Assembly (NCBI GenBank): GCA_019155185.1
Contig: CM032795.1
Span: 15,231,795-15,295,794, forward strand
Direction: 5' to 3'
Length of the DNA stretch: 64,000 nucleotides
DNA from: Beaufortia kweichowensis
Taxonomy: Eukaryota > Chordata > Actinopteri > Cypriniformes > Gastromyzontidae
Positions 32,101 to 43,202 of the stretch are shown piece after piece (position 1 is the stretch's first letter; each line of letters opens with the position of its first letter). The translations under genes were made by a program, and so were the position numbers. The notes below the pieces were generated by a model, which was not told where the DNA came from, searched no databases, and saw nothing but the letters and a program-made list of their open reading frames with translations.

Positions 32101-33749
32101 TGTTATGTTTATGTTTCTTCTGATTCACACAGCCCACTCGTCCTGACCGTGGTTGGTTTGTGATGCCGTTTGGAAAGAATCCGTGGTGGGTTTATCTGGC
32201 AAGCTCTGTCCCGGCTCTCCTTGTCACCATCCTCATCTTCATGGATCAGCAGATCAGCGCTGTCATCGTCAACCGAAAAGAAAATAAGCTAAAGGTATAA
32301 GCTAAAACAGTTGACTGAACATGATAGATTTCACATGGAATCAGTTTCTTTCCATATAATCTTTTCACCATACTGGTTGATCAACATGTTGATTGAGGGT
32401 TAACATGGCTTTGCTGGTCTAAGGTGTTTTGAAAACCTTAAACATCTGTAACCTACATTACTGGCAATTAAGTGTCTTGCTCAGGGGTAATAAGTCTTAC
32501 CTTGTGGTCACCACACCACTGATGTTCTTTTCATTAGAACTCATTTCCTCACATTCTCCCTGTCTGTAACAGAAAGGCTGTGGGTATCATCTGGACCTGT
32601 TGTGGGTGGGCTTTCTGATGGCAGCCTGCTCGTTTATTGGCCTGCCGTGGTATGTGGCTGCCACTGTCATTTCCATCGCCCACATTGATTCACTAAAGAT
32701 GGAGAGTGAATCCAGTGCTCCAGGAGAGCAGCCGCAGTTCCTGGGTGTGAGGTGAGACAGACATAGCAGACGTATCTATTAGTGAGAAATAATGTGCCTA
32801 TGCATTTAAATTCATTTCAAAATGGCCACTACTATACCACACTAAATGAGCTTCTTTGAAATTCTGTTAAAACATGTTTAAAGTTTTAAGTAAAACATTT
32901 GTCATGAAAAAAGTGGTACTGTATACATTTAACTGTAAAAGCACAGAGAACATTTTTATTGCTGAGAGGTTTGTTTTTTGATAGCACAGGAGATTTGAAG
33001 GAGTAAGTAATTATAATATTTAAGTATAATTATATAATATATAATATATAATTATAATAATAAGTAATCGTTTCATTTGATTTTCACTTAGTAATGTGTT
33101 ATTTGAGTATGAATCATTTCAGTGGTCTGTTTTTCCTAAAATTGTTTACAAGAAATAAAAGTAGAGAGAAATTAGACAATGAGATGTAAAATAACGATGA
33201 CTGTATTGCTAAAAATATTGTGGAAATGGGTCTTTGCTGAGGAAGTTCCTCAATTTCATGAGTAACTTTTTCAATTTTCAATAATAATAACTTTTAATAA
33301 CTTTTAATAACTTTCAGACCTGGCAAATCTGAGCTCAGTTTCTCATACTGTTTAGGTATCAGTAAAATCGAATGACGTTTGTGGGATTTCTGGATCTTTT
33401 TCTTGTAAGAAATATCTGAGACTGAAAAGCAAAAGTTTCCATTTCCTCTCTATTTCATCTCATTGATGTCTAGAAGAAATAACTGAGATATTAAAAAGAT
33501 CTTATCTTTCATTTTTCTTTCTATATGGAGACAAATCAGTAAAAGCAAATGGTCTAGGCTTCGGATCCCACTGTACACTGAATACAACTGTGGCTGTTCA
33601 ATAGATTACAGATTACAGAAACTCACTGTTTCTCCTCCATTTACAGAGAACAGAGATTGACAGGAATCCTGGTCTTTGTACTGACAGGAGTGTCTATCTT
33701 CCTTGCCCCCATTCTGCAGGTGAGCTGGATAAAATGACAGATTATATAT

Positions 33750-33791
<42 letters not shown>

Positions 33792-33809
33792 TGATAGATA
33801 GATAGATAT

Positions 33810-33899
<90 letters not shown>

Positions 33900-36800
33900 T
33901 GATAGATTGATAGATTGATTGATTTATATATAGATTTATATATAGATATAATTATAGATCTATATATATAGATTTATACAGTACATCAGAGTAGAGTAGC
34001 AGTTATTTGCATAAAAAAAGTTCTGACAAGAATATGTCTGTATGATCTACTCTGCTATAGCTAAAAAGCAAATATAATGTCTGTGTAAATACTGTGTGTT
34101 TACTAAATATAAACAGCGAATTTGAACAGTAACAGAAGGTGAAGACACACATAGCAGACTAAAATAATCTTCAGTTGGTCAGATGAGATCACACTTACCG
34201 CTATGACATTCAATGTTTTTTCTCATTTCATGAGGGATTTTAAATGTCGTCGTAATGTGTTTTAAAGGTCAAACCTTTATAACAATCAACATTTAAAGGA
34301 AGATAAAAAAGGCCATAATAAGAGATGCACTGTCATGCTAAAGGAATAATTCAACCAAAAATGAAAATTCTCCCTTTCTTGTCATCCCAGATGTATGACT
34401 CCCCTTCAATTTTAATTCAATTACAGTCATGTTATCTTATGTGAGACCAAAAATGTTGAAGCTCCAAACAGTACATACACATACAGTATGCACATCACTA
34501 GTGAATATATTCCGAATATATTTCTTCTGAAGTGGAAGAACACGTCGAAACTGCTGTTGCTTTGAAGACTAAAGTATATGCTTGTTTTCTTCTTGTAGTT
34601 CATTCCTATGCCGGTCTTGTATGGAGTCTTCCTCTACATGGGTGTTGCTTCTCTCAGTGGCATCCAGGTTAGTGTCTTTAGAGATGCAACCTTTTCCAAC
34701 CCGACTTCTCACACAGTTTTCGACATTCCTAAGTTTAAATATCATACCCGAGCTGTTAACTTTCATCTATACAGGGAACGCATCAAGTGTGGCACAGACA
34801 TTTGCATGCATGCTACGCCTGTGTGTTCAGTGATTTAAAAATGAGTGATTTCTCCGCGCTGTGACAGTGCGAGGATGTTGTGGGAACTTATATTTGCATG
34901 CTGGGTGGGTTTACTGAAGCGATTTTGAGCTGAATTTTGATGAGGCTGTCAGACTGCAGTGGGAACTCAGTACAGACCTGCTGTGTTCTACTGATCTACT
35001 TTAATGTCAGCTAGAGAACAATGAGAGGACAAAAGCTTTGATCTGGGAACATACAGAATGAATACAAATGTATTTAAGACCAAATCACTTTGAAAGACTT
35101 TGACACACAGTTTTGTAATTCTCTTGTGTTAGCAACTGAATTAAAAGGACAGTTCACACAACAATAAAAATGATTAATTTACTCACCCACATGTCCAAAC
35201 CTGTATGACTTTCTTTCTTCTGCAGAATACAACTTTGAAGAACACTGGTAACCAAACAACACTGGTCCTATTGACTTTCATTAAATGGACACAAATGCAT
35301 TTCTCAAAATATCGTCTTTTGTTTTACACAGAAGAAAGTCATATACCGGTTTTGATAGACAATGAGGGTGAATAAATGATGACAGTGATGACTAATAATA
35401 GCTTCTGATCACAAATGTTGTCTTCCACAGTTCTGGGACAGGATTAAACTAATCATGATGCCAGCGAAGCACCAGCCAGACTTTACCTACCTGCGTCATG
35501 TACCGCTGAGAAGGGTCCACCTGTTTACATTGGTGCAGATTGTGTGCTTAGCTGTGCTCTGGATCCTCAAATCCACCTTCCTCGCTATTATCTTCCCTGT
35601 CATGGTACGAGATCATATTATACTGCATCACCATCTTTTTATAGCACAAATAATGCCGTAAGCATCCATGTATATTGCTATTATTAAAACGCTATAAGTT
35701 TTCTGAATATATTTTATTTTGTAGGGACCATTGTACTCCATTAGTTTGTATGATTGCACTTTGTAACTGCTGTGAAAAACATCACAGCATCTGTGATTCT
35801 GAAGTTTCTTTAGGGCAACAAACGATACAGACAAACAATGTCTGACTCTCAATCCCTCAGATTCTTGGTCTCATGGTGGTGCGTAAGATGTTGGACATGG
35901 TTTTCTCCCAACACGATCTGGCATGGGTGGACGATATCCTACCCGAGAAGGAAAAGAAGAAAAAGGAGGATGAGAAAAAGAACAACAAGAAGGACAAAAA
36001 GAAGCCCAAGGGAGGGGATGAGAGTGAAGAAGATGTAAGTGTATTTAAGCATATGTTTGTTATTATCTTATTTGTGATTACTAAAGAACAGGCTTGACTG
36101 AATCGTCTTTTGGATCTTAAAGCAATGCTTTAAACTACCTTCAGACGATCTGCACTATTGCTTTGTGTTCCACTGATGCCCCCTTTTGGTAGAAAGTGGC
36201 CAAATGAGCATACATAAAAAACTTCAAAAGTACTACACAAGAATACTAATCTTAACTATTTTTCGGCCTACAGGAAAAGTACCTTCATTATTCAAACTGT
36301 TCCCCCAATGATTCGGAACTGGATCGCAGGTACTGTGTGCTCAAACTACACGTTCCCTACCGTGACCTCTTACAGGCACCAGACTCCAACTCAGAGTGGG
36401 CGGCACGATGCCAACCAGGCAGTTACTACTACTGATACTGATAAACATGTTTCCTAGTGAATAGATTTTAAAATGTAAAAGATATACCGATGTACCGTAT
36501 ACTATACATCTATACACTAAAACACACTAATGAAAACTATTGTAGAAATTTATAGTACAAATCTAAAGCAGCTCAGATTATTAAATGTATATTTACTAAG
36601 ACCTATAATTATGGTAATGCAAGCCTGGCATATTATTTTGAGTTTGTAAATTTTCTTGTATTAATGTCCTTGCCATGTGCTTTGAAGCAATGTAGATAGA
36701 TTCATTTTCAACCACTAGCATTTTACTCTGCGTACCGCCACATGTAAAATTTATTGAGCTGTGCATGTGTGTTTCTTTATTTTCTCACACACATAAATAA

Positions 36801-37627
36801 TCATAAAACTGATGCATGCATATACATATAAACTTACCCATTTGTTTTACTTTTGTGTAAGCTTTTCATAATACATTTTAAGTAGTTATAAAAATATTCT
36901 TTAAGTGTATTTTTGTTTTAAAGGAAGTAGTTATCGTGTATTGTTTGTGTAGCATGCAAATACTTTTAAGAACTTTTGGTTGTTTCTTTCTCCTGTATAA
37001 TTTTGGTACAAATGCAAATGTGATGTGGCCAGTTTTTGTTTTATAAAGGGTTTCCTGCCTGCTCTCATTCTCTCTCAAACAAATTCCACATCCCATCTCT
37101 TCATCCACATGTCTTCCTCTGTATAACTGTTTAAAAGAAGTCAAATCTGCTGGGTTTCATGTCTGCATTGCTCAAAGGGCATGGTTAGGATGACAGTATG
37201 TTATATAGTGTTCACCTTGTGTGTGTTCCTTAACGAATTAAAGAAATATAGCCGCTGTAATGGCTAGGACAAGCATGTCGATCCATCTTCTTTCCTAATT
37301 TGGGTGTGCCAATCACACTTTTACTTCCAACATCCCTTTATATAATACATACTGCTCCATCATCTCAATCCTCAGTTGTTTCCACCTCGTCTGCCCCTTC
37401 ACATCCCTTTCCACCACTCTTGTAACTAGAGGTTGCCGTTTCACAGCATTACTCTACACTTGAAGATCTCTTGTCCATCATCACCGGCGATGCCAATGGC
37501 CAGAGGGATGTCCTGCCCCGTGCCCCAGGTGAAGATTGAGATGGAGTCTGACTTTGATGACACAGATATGAACCCTAGAGGCAGACACAGGGAACACAGG
37601 GACATGAGCAGTGAAACAACACTATGA
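20199..37627 (+). CDS. slc4a5: electrogenic sodium-bicarbonate cotransporter NBCe2 (SLC4A5)
   Basis: Plasma-membrane Na+/HCO3- cotransporter. 25 coding exons with GT-AG borders: 20199-20253, 21694-21921, 23501-23633, 24348-24508, 24785-24937, 25220-25315, 25797-25852, 27204-27361, 27472-27559, 27690-27844, 27925-28053, 28489-28663, 29614-29747, 29955-30226, 30686-30747, 31469-31660, 31915-32028, 32133-32294, 32573-32751, 33647-33719, 34599-34667, 35431-35604, 35861-36034, 36274-36329, 37432-37627 (the last may start at 37447). Phases close to about 1147 residues, against 1137 in human. The first ~470 residues are the cytoplasmic domain (SIYIGVPVP, a basic RRKRRRRR run, SPAAERLR, WVKFEEKVEEGGERWSKPHV, KHRHQTKKPIHRSLAD). 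The transmembrane domain holds FGGLLGDATDNYQ, TRFTEEGFSSLISF, FMDQQISAVIVNRKENK and APGEQPQFLGVREQR, favouring SLC4A5 over SLC4A4. The tail is lysine-rich and ends ETTL, a class I PDZ ligand. The N-terminus is uncertain: the first ATG lies one base after an acceptor, so upstream exons are likely. Confidence 0.95.
20279..20304. repeat. (CA)n microsatellite beside slc4a5 exon 1 donor
   Basis: A CA dinucleotide run beginning about 25 bases downstream of the first coding exon's splice donor. It could vary in length between individuals and lies within reach of splicing-enhancer effects known for intronic CA repeats. Confidence 0.9.
22354..22695. mobile_element. Tc1/mariner-like non-autonomous element
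   Basis: The left end reads ctaccagtcaaaatgtttga and the right end, reversed, tactatcagtcaaaagatt, giving a clear imperfect terminal inverted repeat of about 20 bp of the Tc1-like class. The interior has no transposase frame. It lies in slc4a5 intron 2. Its sequence ends match the element near 6.9 kb, so both belong to the same broad family. Confidence 0.65.
25885..25980. repeat. palindromic ACTATAGTA-type repeat
   Basis: Alternating inverted motifs (accatagta, actatggt, actatagta, ttttactac) form a fold-back, AT-rich short repeat just after slc4a5 exon 7. Similar motifs recur at 58.9-59.1 kb. Confidence 0.45.
28872..29120. mobile_element. MITE with CCAACCTGATCTCAC-type ends
   Basis: The left side reads cctccaacctgatctcac and the right side, reversed, ggacccaacacaatctcac, an imperfect terminal inverted repeat. 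The interior includes the ggtggctaactcgtatgag stretch seen in dispersed cyprinid repeats. There is no coding capacity. It lies in slc4a5 intron 12. Confidence 0.5.
29155..29345. mobile_element. fragment of the TAGTTCACCC-type MITE
   Basis: The segment gttcatccaaatatgaaaat followed by ttactcaccatcatgccatt matches one arm of the foldback MITE that is better preserved at 61.9-62.2 kb. Only one arm is recognisable. It is adjacent to the previous element within the same intron. Confidence 0.45.
33748..33970. repeat. (GATA)n microsatellite
   Basis: About 170 bp of GATA/TAGA repeat with scattered GATT variants and an AT-rich tail. It begins about 30 bases after the donor of slc4a5 exon 20. Confidence 0.96.
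34340..34575. mobile_element. foldback MITE fragment, ATAATTCAACCAAAAATG type
   Basis: The text aggaataattcaaccaaaaa, followed by gaaaattctccctttcttgt, corresponds to one arm of the same or a related cyprinid MITE as at 61.9 kb. The matching right arm is not clear, so this is a degraded copy. It lies directly before slc4a5 exon 21. Confidence 0.45.
35148..35392. mobile_element. foldback MITE, near-complete copy
   Basis: The left arm has acagttcacacaacaataaa, then ctgtatgactttctttcttctg. The right arm has the reverse pattern (agaagaaagtcatataccgg, then gagggtgaataaatgatgac). The two arms can pair, giving the hairpin structure typical of this MITE. It lies in slc4a5 intron 21, so this gene alone carries three copies or fragments. 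Confidence 0.6.
36330..36435 (+). other. possible alternative 3' coding extension of slc4a5 exon 24
   Basis: If the donor at 36329/36330 is not used, the frame stays open for about 35 codons (with pieces such as YCVLKLHVPYRD and SNSEWAARCQPG) before TGA at 36433-36435. This would replace the ETTL tail with one ending GSYYY. Alternative C-termini are known in NBCe1. Whether this is a real isoform or a chance open stretch cannot be decided here. Confidence 0.3.
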
Positions 37628-38413
37628 TGAAAGAAGACTGAAAGATCTTTTGTTGTTGAACTTTGAACAATATGGAGCGTGGAATGTGTGATGCTTCCAT
37701 GTTGCTAAACATGTTCATGTTCAGCATGCAGTATGAGGATAAAGTGTGGATCACAACCCACTTTCCGAGGCATCAGGCAAAACTGTGAATTCAGGCAAAG
37801 AATTAGCCAAACTGTATAATATAATAATTGTATATTATATAAACACATAATTGAAGTTTGTGTAACACCTTGCATAGTGTAAAAAATATGGGGGAAGATT
37901 ATTTTCTTAACACATATGAGAATATATTTTAGAATAGATTTTTTGCACTTTTAAAACGAGTATTTAGGAGTCCAATATCTTTGCTTATATGTGTGAGTCT
38001 TCATTCATTTGCTTTTCCTTCCTTTCCCTTTCTTTTCCTGCTTTTGAAACTCAAAACTCAAAGTTGGGGAAAAGAAACAACCAAAAAATGAGCTTTGAAA
38101 TTAAACTAAAACAGTCTCTTGCCTTTTTTATTTTGTTATTTTAGAATGTCTGTGTGAATTATATACAGTATAAGTGAAATGTATGTATTTGTTGAAATAT
38201 GCTGGGTTATAGCTGATATGAGATTAAAGCAGTTTTGAAATGCAAAAATTCTGTCTCCTGACAACTTCTGGTCATGGAAAGAGACAGAAGATATTAAATT
38301 ATTGAACTTTCAATGTTTTAGTACATATGGTGCTTGGAATGTTGTGTTAAATTCTATATTGTAAAGTCCTTGTATGCTATATACTAATCATTCATCCAAA
38401 GATAATATTTTAA

Positions 38414-38419
38414 AATAAA
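38414..38419 (+). terminator. AATAAA polyadenylation signal, slc4a5
   Basis: Canonical hexamer in taaaataaagag, about 790 bases after the stop codon. A second AATAAA follows at about 38475-38480. Both lie within about 170 bases of the ogfod2 stop codon on the other strand. Confidence 0.6.
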
Positions 38420-38425
38420 GAGAAT

Positions 38426-38431
38426 TTTATT
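38426..38431 (-). terminator. AATAAA polyadenylation signal, ogfod2
   Basis: On the minus strand this reads AATAAA, about 150 bases after the ogfod2 stop. It is about 7 bases from the slc4a5 signal on the opposite strand, so the transcripts probably overlap tail to tail. A TATAAA variant nearer the stop (about 38550) is an alternative. Confidence 0.45.
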
Positions 38432-38582
38432 AAAATTTACTTCAATAGACAGATAAAAGATACATTTACAATCAAATAAATATAATTTGTGATTTGTGTG
38501 GTGATTTACACTGTTTACATTTAAAACAGAAATCAATCTTTTGGTATTGATTTATAAAACCAACAGCAGGTACTACATAACA

Positions 38583-40430
38583 TCATGTTAAAGTGCACGA
38601 TAGGTTTATGCTATTGTCGTCTGGGTCCATGGTGAAGCCGTCACTGTATCCATCGCTCTCCACTAGTGTGGGTCTCTTACCACACATAGGGCAAAGTTTG
38701 TTCCTCTCACTTGAAGCTCGCATCCATATAATCAGGTTCCATCGTGTACCTGAAGAGATGGGCAAAGCTCCATGCATGTGCTGGCCCCTGTGAAGCAGAC
38801 CCTCAGTTACGTGATGCTCTACCTCCACACACTCAGTCTCACTCAGAGGCACCTAAAAATGCACAAAGACATGCTGAGTATGTTTTCAGGACACTGTAAA
38901 TACACCCTTAACTCGCAATACTAAGACGCATGCTTGTGCTAGCCATCTCCCCACTGTTTTACCAAAACTATGTGCTATGTGGACTGTTGTATAATCATGA
39001 AATAAAAGATCTACTTGATCTTCTTTTGTTGGGTGTCCTTAAATGCTTCAGTGCTTAAATAAAGATATTTAATTTCATAAAGACATATACACATTATGAT
39101 ACAGAAGGTAGCATTCTGAAAATTTTCCAGGTAATTGATTTTTAAAAAATCATTGTCTGGAAATTCTTTAAAATTCTTTAATTCACAGCACCTGTCTCAT
39201 GTCTCCAAAGAACAGGTTCCCCTCCATAAACTCTTTCCCCAGCGATACATTGAGAGTGACTTCAGCATTGTCGTAATGATAGCTAAGGTCCAAGTCTTCA
39301 CCCATTGCATACTTCACCACGAAAGCCTTGTGACTGTCTAGACAGCTCCCTCCACAGTCACTGTAGAGCAGTGATGTGAGTGGAAGCAGATAAAGTTCCC
39401 TTAGTGGTGTGATAAAGCTCTCATCAAAGCCCAGTTCATTAAGGAGAATCTGTATTCAAAAAGATCGGAAAACAGTATTCATACAGTATTTATTGAATAA
39501 AATAAAACAATAGTTCTATTGATGATTATATGCCTGCCTGGTATGACGAGTATAAATGTACATGAGAAGAACTTCTACCCCATAATTGTTCATGGTGTTT
39601 GGTCTGCCCTTTGGTGCATCAGACAGTTCAAAATTCTCTAATTCATTTATGAGGTCCTTGCAGAATTCCCTTCTGAACAATGGAAAACGGTAGACTCTTG
39701 GTGCTGCAAAAGATCATTGTCAAAAATAACATAGTTTCTCTAATGTTTGACCTGATAGCTGATAGATTTATTTTAAAAAAAAACAAGCCCACCTGCCTCG
39801 GTCTGGATAAGTTTAATCAATCCATCAACTGTAGCTTCACTTGAAGAACAGTATTTCACCATCTGTAAAAACTCTGGTGCCAGATATGATTCCTGTAGAC
39901 AGCATATTAATATACTGAGTATATTATAAATGACAATTCTTAAAAATGGATCATAGATCTGTACTGCTGACTATATTTACAGTACCTGCAGAGTATAAAC
40001 ATGCTGATTTAGAGGTTTATAAATCACCCTGATGGTAGCGGTCCTCTCTTCCGATTTTAATTTATGACCCCGCCGTCTGGCGATTTCGGCATGAATCTAT
40101 GGTTACACAACTGAATAAATAACCACGGGCTGCCAGCAATAAATCCACTTATTTATCATGCAAGAGTGTTTTTACCTTTCTAAGCACGTCGCCGAACTGA
40201 GATTCAGACACGCATCCTGAGGTTCTCAGGGTCTTGAAACGCAAATGGCATGTTGTTCAAACAGAAGCGGCAATGCATTAAACATTAAGAGATTACCATT
40301 ACTGTAGATCACTTACATTTTCATAGTCCTTCCTGAACTGGCTCTCGGAGACAAAACGGACGTGAAGTCTGTAATCTTCAAGAAAAATATTATCTGTGTA
40401 AAAGCAACTGCACGTGTAAAATTTCTTCAT
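38583..40430 (-). CDS. ogfod2: 2-oxoglutarate and iron-dependent oxygenase domain protein 2
   Basis: Predicted Fe(II)/2-oxoglutarate dioxygenase; its substrate is not established. Seven coding exons on the minus strand: 40317-40430, 40176-40232, 39986-40096, 39793-39892, 39589-39703, 39192-39449 and 38583-38852, all GT-AG, phases closing to 340 residues against 350 for human. The start MKKFYTCSCFYTDN and then RLHVRFVSESQFRKDYEN align with the human N-terminus (CACFCTDN, LHVRF). The oxygenase core shows the metal ligands H223 and D225 (SYHYDNAEVTLNV), distal H278 (HRGQHMHGAL) and the 2-oxoglutarate-binding R288 (GTRWNLIIWMR). The C-terminal cysteine pair LCPMC is also conserved. All expected catalytic residues are present, so the gene looks functional. 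It converges with slc4a5 and diverges from the integrase-derived gene. In human, OGFOD2 adjoins ABCB9, and only the integrase-derived gene separates them here. Confidence 0.95.
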
Positions 40431-40990
40431 GGTGACTTCCGGCAACATAGCGTTATATTATATAACTTGGGGTCCTCGTTAAATTTACGCCTTGTAAAAC
40501 ATTTTTAGCCAAACAGAACACATTTGGACTGTCAATCTGTTCAGACGTTCGTCCACACAGACACGCCCCCAGGATTGTTTTGGTCCAACAAGAAATTCAT
40601 CCGTGCGGAAACAAAGACTGTTTTGCTAAAATAAAAACACAATTCGTGTTATTTACACAATGAATAATTGTCTTCTTGAGTGGGACATTTGAGGTGGATA
40701 TAATATGAACTAGTGTTTTCTACTAGTGTGTAGAACTAGTGTGAACTAGTAGAGGAAATATAGATAAAGACAGAAAAAACAATAAACTTTTGACGTTTAC
40801 TTCCTGTTGCATCACTCAATTCAACTCGTCCGGCGGTTATTGTGCGCTGCAAGTTCAAGGCACAACTCTAGTTTGGAAATGCGACGCGTTGTATGAAAAG
40901 CCCCCTTACGTTAAAATAAAATATCGCATGGATGTTTTGCTGTGTTGTTTGTTATGCATTTAAAGCTTTGGATGGTGTATTCACAGCAGA
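40431..40990. promoter_or_regulatory. bidirectional promoter between ogfod2 and the integrase-derived gene
   Basis: Only 560 bp separate the two start codons, which face away from each other. The interval carries scattered CpG sites (for example gtccggcggttattgtgcgc and atgcgacgcgttg) and no TATA box at either end, as is usual for bidirectional housekeeping promoters. Untranslated exon boundaries are not determinable from sequence. Confidence 0.55.
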
Positions 40991-43202
40991 ATGTTGAGTG
41001 TGGACTCGTTGCAAGTTGCCGAGGAGGAGGTCGTGGAGTCCAGCTCAAACAGACTGGGGGATATTTACACTTTTGTCGCGGAAGGCTGTTTTCCTCAAAC
41101 CATGAACCCTATTCGCAAGAAAAATCTGAAAAGATATGCTCAAAAATTTATGATTGACGGTGAGAGCATATGTTGATCTTTGTTGTTTTACTAATATTGT
41201 TTTTAACAATTGTGATCTACGTTTACAATAGATTTTTCTCTCTATCACAGATATAGCAGACAATAGAAAAGAGGCTCTTGGTCTTCAAATTTCTGTATTG
41301 TTAAATCTTTAAATAAGTTATTTAACAGACCTTTACAACATTGACTGTTTTGTTTACTTGATGTGATTGAGATTTGTTTCAGTTCATCCCCCCCTGATTG
41401 GTTAGATTTTGCATTTGTCTTGTTTACCTATTCTGTATCATAAATTATATAGATGGCCGGTTGTATTATGTTGGACCAAAGAAAGATGAAAAGCGAGAAG
41501 TAGTGATTGAAGCAGAGCGGAAGAGACAGATATTCCTGGAATGTCACTTTAATGACATTGGGCATCATCTGGGACAGAAGAAGACTGTTCACAGGATTCA
41601 GAGTAAATACTACTGGCTTGGCATTGTCAAGGATGTTGTGGATTGGGTATGAAGTGGATGTCACTATCCTGTATCCTTTAGAACTGTATTTGAAGTGTCT
41701 CTGTTATTCATTCATAACTTTTATCTACATATTCTTGCCTTATCCTTTCCAGATTAAAGTGTGTGAAACATGTCAACACACAGAGCGAAATAAAAACATG
41801 GCAAGAACAGTACGACCTATCAAGGTGGATGGTCCATGGGAGATTCTGGCCATTGAAATAATGGGTAAAGGAAGTGACACATTTGTATCTGTTGGCCTGA
41901 TCTATTCACTAGCAATAAACATACATGTCAATTGTTTTCAATAAAAAACAGGCCCCTTTCCAGGAACTGTACATGGAGGGAATACACACATTGTTATCAT
42001 TACAGATTACTATAGTAAATGGGTAGAGGCCTTTCCCATACAAAAGAAAGATGGTCTTTGTGTTGCAAGATGCATTTCCTCATCTATTTACAGGTGAGTT
42101 AATAATACACTACTAAAGCTATAATAAAACTATTTTTAAAAAATGTAGCATGACTGATTATCAAAAACCTTTTTCCAGATTTGGCCCTGCAAAGACAATA
42201 TTTTGCTCTCAAAGTGCTGACTTCTGTGAAGAGGTAAATGCTTTTTGTCCAAATAAAAACCTTTTAATCAAAGCAGGTGTTTAATATTGTTGTAACAGCA
42301 TTTTGATGATAACAATTGTTTTAGGTTACAAAACAGCTGTGTGACAGGTGGAACATAGTGCCACGGGTGTTTTCAGTAGATCAGCCCCAGCGAAATGCAC
42401 TGTTTAATCGCAGCAGTCATCTGCTTAGAGATGCCATAAAACAGATGGTGGTAGAGAAACAAGTGGAATGGGATGATTTTCTTGATCCAGTTTTGGCGAT
42501 CTTTAGGACATCAATCAACCCTACGACCAAATTCACACCTCACTTTTTAATGTTTAACAGAAAGGCCAGCATGTCTAATGGGGTAAGACTGATTTTTTTT
42601 AACTAAATGTAATTCAGTGAACAAATTACTCAGTTTATGATGGTGTAACAAAATTGCATTGGTGTTATTTATGATCTTATTTTTTTTTAAGATAAAGTTT
42701 GATCCTCTTAGTTACAATCAGGACCAGGAGGGATATACCCTTAATGAAGAGGACACAAACGCATTTCTTTCCTCCATTCAGGAACAACAGAATACTGTCA
42801 AACAGATGGTAAGGGCTAAAGAGTAGATACTTGTAGACTTGTTTCTTTATGGACTAGCAATTATTAAAAAACCCAAAAGAAAATTGTGTAAAGTGTTTTA
42901 ATTGATATGGAATTTGTCAATATTTTTTGTTAATTTTTTTCCCTGTACAGGTAATTACAAATATGAATGTTGCCTACAGACAGGAAAAGAAGAATGCAAA
43001 ACGCAAAGCTAGAAACATGTCCTCCATCACTTTAACTGTGAGCGACCCGTTATTCAGCACAGAGGAACCCTCAGCAAAAAAACTTAAGGAAAGCCTTTAC
43101 CTGTCTTTTCCAGTAGAGACAGTCCTAACCACAGTCCAGAATGTAGCCGAAGACAAGAAGAATGACTTGGACTATCCTCTAACAGATTCTGATGTGCACT
43201 GA
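40991..43202 (+). CDS. domesticated integrase-like protein, GIN1/GIN2 family
   Basis: An integrase-derived host gene, best matched to GIN1 and its relative GIN2, which derive from GIN/Ginger transposons related to Ty3/gypsy retrotransposons. Eight exons with GT-AG borders: 40991-41159, 41453-41646, 41753-41864, 41952-42093, 42179-42233, 42325-42582, 42692-42808 and 42951-43202; phases close to 432 residues. The N-terminal HHCC zinc finger is visible (H88, H94 or H95, C125, C128, with SKYYW between), followed by the integrase core (IEIMGPFPG, IVIITDYYSKWVEAFP, DQPQRNALFNR). Relative to active integrases, the three catalytic acidic positions align with E156, S216 and N252, so strand transfer is probably lost. 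The last exons are charged, with a basic KKNAKRKARN patch that could be nuclear-localising. No terminal repeats, gag or reverse transcriptase surround it, and it is split by seven introns, so it behaves as a host gene. The cellular role is unknown. GIN2 is favoured because it differs strongly from GIN1, but this is inference. Confidence 0.8.

Larger units (their letters stand above)
37628..38440 (+). other. 3' UTR of slc4a5
   Basis: AT-rich untranslated sequence after TGA at 37625-37627, running to the poly(A) signals at 38414 and 38475. No coding content is seen. Confidence 0.6.

Noticed and set aside
20199..37627. slc4a4 (NBCe1) as the identity
   Set aside because: Motifs such as LGCITNAITFGG and APGEQPQFLGVR, the IHRSLAD segment and synteny fit SLC4A5 better.
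40991..43202. An intact retrotransposon or endogenous retrovirus
   Set aside because: No terminal repeats, gag, protease or reverse transcriptase are present. The frame is split by seven introns and the catalytic residues are lost.
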